Shown here piece by piece: positions 22,031 to 27,079 of a stretch of 27,079 nucleotides of DNA. The position numbers and the translations under genes were made by a program. The notes under the pieces are model-generated. The model was not told the DNA's origin and did no database searches. It saw nothing but the letters and a program-made list of their open reading frames with translations. This stretch comes from Thermoplasmata archaeon (GTDB lineage Archaea; Thermoplasmatota; Thermoplasmata; Sysuiplasmatales; Sysuiplasmataceae), in assembly GCA_021811925.1 (NCBI GenBank), contig JAKAPY010000004.1, positions 1 to 27,079 on the forward strand, written 5' to 3'. Position 1 is the stretch's first letter; every line of letters starts with the position of its first letter.

Positions 22031-22693
22031 TCACTTTGACTCTGCGGTCGAATCCATTCCTGCAAGGATATCTCTCACCTTGCTGTCCCCGACATGCTCG
22101 AACTCGCCGTAGTAATCCCCCACGGCGTAGAAATTCGCCGGTGTCATAAGGCAAATCACCCTGTCAACTGACCTGGAGAGCTCTGCAATCGTGTCAGGGG
22201 GACCCACAGGGACAGCGACAATTATCCTTGAAGCATTCATCTTCCTCACGGACTGGACCGCCGCCTTCATGGTGGAACCTGTTGCTATGCCATCGTCGCA
22301 GATAATGGCAGTCTTCCCGTCGAGCACTGGATATGGTCTTTTTCCCCTGTAAAGTTCAAGCCTTCTTCTTATCTTCTCAAGTTCGAGTTTTGCCTGATTC
22401 TCAAGATATTCGCGCGTCACATGAAGTTCCTCAAGAAGATTCATGTCTGCTATGGTCTGCCCGTCCTGTGTCACAGAGCCAATCGCGAACTCCGGATTTC
22501 CAGGGGCGCCGATCTTTCTTGTAACAATCACATCTAAATCGGTGCCAAGGATTCTCGCGATTTCCCTTCCGACCGGAACACCACCGCCCGGGATCGCAAG
22601 GACAATTGTTTCGCCTCCCTTGAACGGCGCAAGTGCATTCCCGAGGAGTTTTCCGGCTTCCGCCCTGTTCCTGAACATGACTCTCACCGGCAT
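22031..22693 (-). CDS. COG1926-type phosphoribosyltransferase
   Basis: A 220-residue type I phosphoribosyltransferase-fold protein. The PRPP loop is AIICDDGIATGSTMKAAV (129-146). The N-terminal AIPGGGVPVGREIA and TRKIGAPGNPEFAIGSV segments are typical of the predicted phosphoribosyltransferases of COG1926. The acceptor base is unknown and some members may not be enzymes. It stands alone, with no operon partner visible. A nucleobase-salvage role would fit a locus near a cytosine-deaminase-like enzyme, but the genes are 7 kb apart and the link is weak. Confidence 0.85.
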   Translation of the reverse strand: MPVRVMFRNRAEAGKLLGNALAPFKGGETIVLAIPGGGVPVGREIARILGTDLDVIVTRKIGAPGNPEFAIGSVTQDGQTIADMNLLEELHVTREYLENQAKLELEKIRRRLELYRGKRPYPVLDGKTAIICDDGIATGSTMKAAVQSVRKMNASRIIVAVPVGPPDTIAELSRSVDRVICLMTPANFYAVGDYYGEFEHVGDSKVRDILAGMDSTAESK

Positions 22694-22987
22694 CTATTCT
22701 TCTGCCGTTACCACGGATATCTTGTATGCTTCCGGACAGTAATAATTGATTCAGGCTGTTGATTATTGAATTTATGGCTACGCCGGTGGTCAGGGGGCAA
22801 TCTTCCCACGACAATTCTTGAGAATTGCATGGACGGGCAAATGCGCCGCACAAACGCCCGGGATACAAATTCCGCCTCCACCTGTTCAAATCGTATTGAA
22901 CGCAATTGCTCGGGTGGCGGAGGTTGCTTCGAATTCCGAATTAATAAAATATAGAAACTGCAAAGTAATAAATGCTAAAGTGCCGAT
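22694..22987. other. Divergent intergenic region with palindrome
   Basis: About 290 bases between the phosphoribosyltransferase (minus) and the importer operon (plus). It contains the perfect inverted repeat CAATTC-TTGA-GAATTG (22812-22827), a spaced AATAAT...ATTATT pair near 22741-22767, and the importer TATA-like box. No gene is supported; the frames here lack protein-like features. Confidence 0.5.
22941..22953 (+). promoter_or_regulatory. TATA-like box for the ABC importer operon
   Basis: TTAATAAAATATA predicts transcription from about 22973 and a leader of about 15 bases before the GTG at 22988. Confidence 0.5.
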
Positions 22988-24475
22988 GTGGTGCACCGTT
23001 ATAGGGGTGACAAAACGGGGAGTAGTTCAACAGCTGCCACGCCGGGCGGCTCGGGTGCGGGAAAGGGCAGATCCGCAAGGAAAGCATTGATAGCCGTAAT
23101 CGTTGTGATTGTGATCGTTGTTGCGGGTGCTACCGCTTACTTCCTCACAAGGCCGAGCGGCACAAGCCAGCAGTATATAACGATAGGAACGCTTTATGCA
23201 AGTTCGGGTAGTTTTGCCCTGTCGTCAGGATACCAGCTTGCCGGTCTGAAATTGTGGATTAACCAGACAAATGCGCAGGGGGGTCTAATGGTCAGCAGCC
23301 TGGGCAAGAAGCTGCCGCTGAAATTGATAGCGCTTGACGACCAGAGCAGTACCAGCACTGCCACGACGCTGTACACGAACCTAATAACACTGGACCACGT
23401 GAACATACTTGTGGGCGATTTCGGCTCGACCCTGACAGCCCCGGCGGTTGCAATTGCTCAGGAGCACCACGTTCTCCTCTTCGATCCGACTGCTTCAACG
23501 CCCGGATTTTTCACCGCCACTAACCCGTACATAGTTGACCTGTCCATCCTAGTTTCATCCGAATGGCCGCTTGTCCTTGCCCACTACCTCATTTCCCAGA
23601 AGACCAACATTTCCAGGGTTGCAATTCTCTACCTGGACCAGGCATTTACGACCGCTCAGGCCCAGACGCTCGACTCTACGCTCGTGACGGCTGGCATAAC
23701 ACCCGTATACTATCAGTCCACCTCCGCGAGCAGCGCCGCCGAATACTCCACACTGCTCCAGTCAATCAATGCAACACATCCCCAGGCGGTCCTTAATTTC
23801 GGTTACGACACCAACGACATAGCATTCTACAGTGCGCTTTCTGCAAACAGCATGCACTTCAATTTCACATTCACGATCTATAGCGGCCTTGAGTACTCCC
23901 TGCTTCACGCCCAGACACCAGCAGGCTCGCTCAACTACACCTACACATACGCTTCACCTCCGGCTGTTCAGTACACCAATGTGAACCTCGGGCCGACAAC
24001 AGCTGCATTTGTCAGCAACTGGACATCCACTTACGGCTCCTCACCCAACTTCAACAACATCGCCGGTTTCAACGCCGGTCTGCTGATTGGCAAGACAATC
24101 GAAACTGCCGGCTCACTCAACCAGACAGCTATGAGGCAGGCAGTGAATACGCTCTCAGGCAACACCACGACACTTGAAGGTCCCTTTGTGATTAACACAA
24201 CCACCGGCGCCCAGATTGGCATGCCCATGGACCTGCTGCAATACCAGCCCGGTTCAAGCGGACTCAAGCCGGTCGTGATATATCCGACCGCTCTCGCAAC
24301 GGGAACCGCAGTATACCCGGCACCCGCAGTGGTTGTCAGCAGCACACCCCTGAATTCGCCTGCCGTTGTCTCCGCCGAGAGCTATTACTCCATCTCGACT
24401 TCAGCATTGCCTGCTTCTGCACTGTGGCTGCAGTATGACGACGGCATCGCTGTCAGTGGCGTAAATAGAAATTGA
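22988..24475 (+). CDS. Membrane-anchored ABC solute-binding protein (Peripla_BP_6 type)
   Basis: A 495-residue extracellular binding protein of the branched-chain amino acid/amide importer group. A short cytoplasmic Gly/Ser-rich start with basic residues (GKGRSARK) leads to a membrane anchor (about 33-53) with no lipobox. The binding domain follows: YITIGTLYASSGSFALSSGYQLAGLKLWINQTNAQGG, split over residues 62-98, then the two-lobed LivK-type fold to about residue 440. It is rich in Thr and Ser with many N-glycosylation-type sites. The start is GTG 22988, or GTG 22991 next to it. The ligand cannot be read from sequence; amino acids, urea and short amides are all handled by the family. Confidence 0.85.
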   Translation: MVHRYRGDKTGSSSTAATPGGSGAGKGRSARKALIAVIVVIVIVVAGATAYFLTRPSGTSQQYITIGTLYASSGSFALSSGYQLAGLKLWINQTNAQGGLMVSSLGKKLPLKLIALDDQSSTSTATTLYTNLITLDHVNILVGDFGSTLTAPAVAIAQEHHVLLFDPTASTPGFFTATNPYIVDLSILVSSEWPLVLAHYLISQKTNISRVAILYLDQAFTTAQAQTLDSTLVTAGITPVYYQSTSASSAAEYSTLLQSINATHPQAVLNFGYDTNDIAFYSALSANSMHFNFTFTIYSGLEYSLLHAQTPAGSLNYTYTYASPPAVQYTNVNLGPTTAAFVSNWTSTYGSSPNFNNIAGFNAGLLIGKTIETAGSLNQTAMRQAVNTLSGNTTTLEGPFVINTTTGAQIGMPMDLLQYQPGSSGLKPVVIYPTALATGTAVYPAPAVVVSSTPLNSPAVVSAESYYSISTSALPASALWLQYDDGIAVSGVNRN

Positions 24476-24501
24476 GTCGTGAATGAAGCTGGTACGGCTG
24501 G

Positions 24502-25383
24502 ATGTCGCTATTCGTTGACGCGTTTGTGACATCAATCCTTTATGCGGCATTTTTTTCAATTGCCGCACTTGGCCTGAATCTGGTATTCGGCGTGATGAGG
24601 ATTGTCAACCTCGCCCATGGTGAGTTTCTAGTCATGGGTTCATACCTTGCGATCGCTCTTGCAAACAGCTACGGTTTTAACCCAGTAGTGTCGCTGGCCG
24701 TTGTAGTGCCGGTGTTTCTTGCCATCGGCCTGCTCCTGTATTTCCCTCTTGTCCCTAGGCTGCAGAAGTCCGGGGACCCGGAAATGAGCTCATTCATTCT
24801 CTTCTTTGGCGTCTCATACGCAATGGAAGGGTTAGCTGTCCAGCTGTTCGGGGTATCGTACCAGTCACTGCAGTACAACCTGTTCAAGCCAATCCACGTC
24901 GGGATTCTTGGTTATATCATACCAACCGCATGGATTGTGACCGCGGCTGTATCTGTCGTAGCCCTGGTTTTGGTATACTTCTACCTTTACAGGACAGGTC
25001 TCGGCCTTCAGACCAGGGCTCTTATGATTAACAGGGACGAGGCCATGGCCAACGGCGTCAACATCAACGCCGTTTCTGCCATTGCATTCGGATTCAGCAT
25101 AGCGCTTGCTGCCTCGGCCGGAGTATTCTCGTCGTTCATCAGTTTTCCAACATCTCCATCCATAGGTGACACATTCACACTCATTTCATTCGCCATTATC
25201 ATCATAGGAGCGCTTGGGAATCCGCTCGCCACCGTTGTCGGGGCTGTTGTCTTCGCCTACGCCTATGGCTACACCGAAATTTATGCGCCCAATTGGTCTT
25301 CAATAGTTCCATTTATCATACTCATCGCCGTCATACTGGCAAGGCCACAGGGACTTCTCGGGAGGAAGGCGCGTGAATTTTAG
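24502..25383 (+). CDS. livH: ABC importer permease, LivH type
   Basis: A 293-residue inner-membrane permease with about eight membrane segments. Typical LivH features are AALGLNLVFGVMRIVNLAHGEFLVMGSY, split over about residues 20-52, the EMSSFILFFGVSYAMEGL segment and the cytoplasmic coupling region DEAMANGVNI (about 178-187) facing the ATPase. The ATG lies 26 bases after the binding-protein gene. Its end overlaps the start of the LivM-type gene by 11 bases. Substrate is set mainly by the binding protein. Confidence 0.9.
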   Translation: MSLFVDAFVTSILYAAFFSIAALGLNLVFGVMRIVNLAHGEFLVMGSYLAIALANSYGFNPVVSLAVVVPVFLAIGLLLYFPLVPRLQKSGDPEMSSFILFFGVSYAMEGLAVQLFGVSYQSLQYNLFKPIHVGILGYIIPTAWIVTAAVSVVALVLVYFYLYRTGLGLQTRALMINRDEAMANGVNINAVSAIAFGFSIALAASAGVFSSFISFPTSPSIGDTFTLISFAIIIIGALGNPLATVVGAVVFAYAYGYTEIYAPNWSSIVPFIILIAVILARPQGLLGRKAREF

Positions 25384-26344
25384 GCATTTCTTCCTCAAGG
25401 ATCCGAAGAGGATGTGGCCGGAGGCAACCATGCTGGTGGCACCTCTTGCCGTTCTCTTCATTCTAGGGCCGGACATATATCCAAATCAGAGCATTTTCCT
25501 GGAGCTTGCTGTCTTCATAATGCTTGCAGATGCGCTGAATATAGTGTATGGCTACACAGGCTATCTGCCCTTCGGCTTCGGCGTGTTTTTTGCCATCGGA
25601 GCATACGGGACCGCTATACTCATATCTCATGCCTCATGGCCAGTGGCCCCGGCCATAATCGCAGGAGCATGTTTCGCAGCGCTTCTCTCGCTGCTATTCA
25701 CTCCACTGCTGAGGCTGTCAGGCGCATATTTCGCCATTTCCAGCCTTGCTGCCTTTGAGGCCTTCTATCTCATATTCAGCAACACACAGCTCACCAGCCT
25801 GACCGGTGGCCCTTATGGTATTTCCTTCACGCAGGTATACAATGCCAATCTCGACTACAGTGTTGCGGCCGTGCTGGCTATCGCCTCGGCGATTGTTGTT
25901 CTTGTGATTTCAAAATCGACTTTCGGCATTGCACTGCAGGCAATAAGGGAGGACAGGTTTGCAGTCGAGCTTGCAGGTGTCAGCAGCCTGAGATACAGGA
26001 CCTACGCCTGGCTGATTAGCTCATTTATTTCGGGCATAGCAGGCGGCCTCTACGGCTGGTATCAGGGCTTTTTCTATCCGGAGGCGGTATTCAACCTTAC
26101 GGAGTTTTCCGTACTGGTCATAGTCTTTGTGCTGTTCGGCGGGAAGGGAACGGTGTTCGGTCCGGTTGTAGGCACAGTGATACTCTTCCTTGTCTACGAA
26201 ATACTGACCATAACATTCTCAAATTCGCTGCTTATAATATTCGGCCTGCTTCTTGTGGTGCTCATCCTCTTCATACCGAATGGCATAGAGCCCCTGCTCA
26301 GAAAGGCTGCGGACCTGCTTCTCTACCCTGACGGACGTGATTGA
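25373..26344 (+). CDS. livM: ABC importer permease, LivM type
   Basis: A 323-residue second permease with eight to ten membrane segments. LivM landmarks are ALNIVYGYTGYLPFGFGVFFAIGAYG (about 55-82), LTGGPYGI and the coupling loop AIREDRFAVELAGVS (about 191-205), followed by FISGIAGGLYGWYQGF. The GTG start lies inside the end of the LivH-type gene, implying translational coupling, and the ATPase ATG follows its stop directly. Confidence 0.9.
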   Translation: MNFRHFFLKDPKRMWPEATMLVAPLAVLFILGPDIYPNQSIFLELAVFIMLADALNIVYGYTGYLPFGFGVFFAIGAYGTAILISHASWPVAPAIIAGACFAALLSLLFTPLLRLSGAYFAISSLAAFEAFYLIFSNTQLTSLTGGPYGISFTQVYNANLDYSVAAVLAIASAIVVLVISKSTFGIALQAIREDRFAVELAGVSSLRYRTYAWLISSFISGIAGGLYGWYQGFFYPEAVFNLTEFSVLVIVFVLFGGKGTVFGPVVGTVILFLVYEILTITFSNSLLIIFGLLLVVLILFIPNGIEPLLRKAADLLLYPDGRD

Positions 26345-27079
26345 ATGGATGACGGAGCAGTGCTGGAGGTTAACGGCATCGTCAAACGGTTCGGCAGCCT
26401 GGAGGCGCTTGGAGGGGTCACTCTGTCACTGCACTCGGGCGATATACTCGGCCTTATAGGGCCGAACGGCTCCGGAAAGACAACACTCATAAATGTTGTT
26501 TCCGGCCTGCTCTATCCGGATGCCGGAAGCCTGCTGCTCTACGGGAGGAGGATAGACAGGCTGTCGCCACACCGGCGTTCACACCTGGGCGTCAACAGGA
26601 CATTCCAGATACCGCATCCGTTCATGGGACTCACCGTGCGGGAGAACATAGATATCTCACTCCTCTTCGGCAAGCGTGGAAACAGGGTGGACCTGGACCA
26701 GAGGGCGGAGGACATACTGAAGCTCGCCGGCCTTTCCGGGGTTTCAGAGCACAAGGCAGGGAACCTCAACACAAGCCAGAAGAAGATGCTTGACCTTGCT
26801 AAGGCGCTTGCAACCGAGCCCAAAGTCCTGCTGGTGGACGAACTTGCCGCGGGCCTGAACACATCCGAAGCGGAGGCAGTCGCCAGGCTTCTCAAAGAGG
26901 TGAGGAAGAGTGTGGATGCCATGATCGTTGTGGAGCACGTCATGAATTTCATAAAGAAGGTCACGGAGGATGTGGTCGTCCTGGATGCGGGCAAGGTCAT
27001 TTTCTCGGGCAAATTCATTGATGCCGTAAATGATTCAAAAGCGAGGGAGGTTTACCTTCGAAAAGCAAGCGGTACTTGA
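26345..27079 (+). CDS. livG: ABC importer ATPase, LivG type, with variant signature
   Basis: A 244-residue ATPase, complete, ending at the last base of the window. Walker A is GPNGSGKTT (39-47), the Q-loop is FQIPHPF with Gln88, Walker B is VLLVDE (161-166) and the H-loop His is His198. The ABC signature, usually LSGGQ or LSYGQ, reads LNTSQ (141-145), and the residue after Walker B is Leu instead of Pro. Related LivG proteins with LTxxx signatures exist, so activity is likely kept. The ATG follows directly after the LivM-type stop. A LivF-type partner would be expected next. Confidence 0.9.
   Translation: MDDGAVLEVNGIVKRFGSLEALGGVTLSLHSGDILGLIGPNGSGKTTLINVVSGLLYPDAGSLLLYGRRIDRLSPHRRSHLGVNRTFQIPHPFMGLTVRENIDISLLFGKRGNRVDLDQRAEDILKLAGLSGVSEHKAGNLNTSQKKMLDLAKALATEPKVLLVDELAAGLNTSEAEAVARLLKEVRKSVDAMIVVEHVMNFIKKVTEDVVVLDAGKVIFSGKFIDAVNDSKAREVYLRKASGT

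Noticed and set aside
1..27079. CRISPR array, tRNA genes, integrase or attachment sites
   Set aside because: No regularly spaced repeats, tRNA-like cloverleaf sequences or recombinase genes were seen on reading both strands.

Overview
The window looks like a piece of an archaeal chromosome, most likely from the Thermoplasmatota (inference). The signs are a Sec11-type signal peptidase with a Ser/His pair, TATA-like boxes about 25 bases before several starts, a mix of Shine-Dalgarno and nearly leaderless starts, archaeal winged-helix and DUF5305-like proteins, and a solute-binding protein held by an N-terminal membrane anchor. I saw no tRNA, rRNA, CRISPR array or intact insertion sequence.

Bases 1-4670 form a secretion and surface-protein cluster. 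A SipW-like signal peptidase with a long membrane domain and a coupled membrane protein are flanked by two proteins with related TasA/camelysin-like N-termini. A DUF5305-like protein and a winged-helix regulator lie between them. Bases 4723-6078 encode a phosphoglucosamine/phosphomannomutase. Bases 6149-9975 are a compact minus-strand operon: acyl-CoA dehydrogenase, an unlisted 37-residue Cys/His protein, a two-span membrane protein, a degenerate YhfC-like membrane protein and an alkaline-phosphatase-fold phosphodiesterase. Bases 9976-10464 hold no convincing gene but contain a promoter and hairpins.

Bases 10465-19193 are the core of interest, a catabolic island in two divergent arms. The left arm encodes carbamate kinase, an isochorismatase-fold amidohydrolase and an amidase-signature enzyme. 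The right arm encodes a cytosine-deaminase-like amidohydrolase and a DUF1097-type membrane protein, then, after a terminator and a new promoter with an inverted repeat, FdrA, a separate small protein equal to the FdrA C-terminal domain, DUF1116 and DUF2877. The last set corresponds to the E. coli oxamate carbamoyltransferase AllF/AllG/AllH, and the kinase to AllK. A reasonable model is uptake of a cyclic or linear ureide-like compound, hydrolysis, phosphorolytic transfer of the carbamoyl group to phosphate, and ATP formation from carbamoyl phosphate. No allantoin-pathway enzyme is present, so the substrate is unknown.

Bases 19359-22693 hold a flavin reductase, the electron-transfer flavoprotein pair (which could serve the acyl-CoA dehydrogenase) and a COG1926-type phosphoribosyltransferase. 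A structured element with two competing foldings lies upstream of the ETF genes. Bases 22988-27079 encode a branched-chain amino acid/amide-type ABC importer (binding protein, two permeases, one ATPase). A second ATPase may lie beyond the edge. The importer could feed the catabolic island, but that is inference from proximity.
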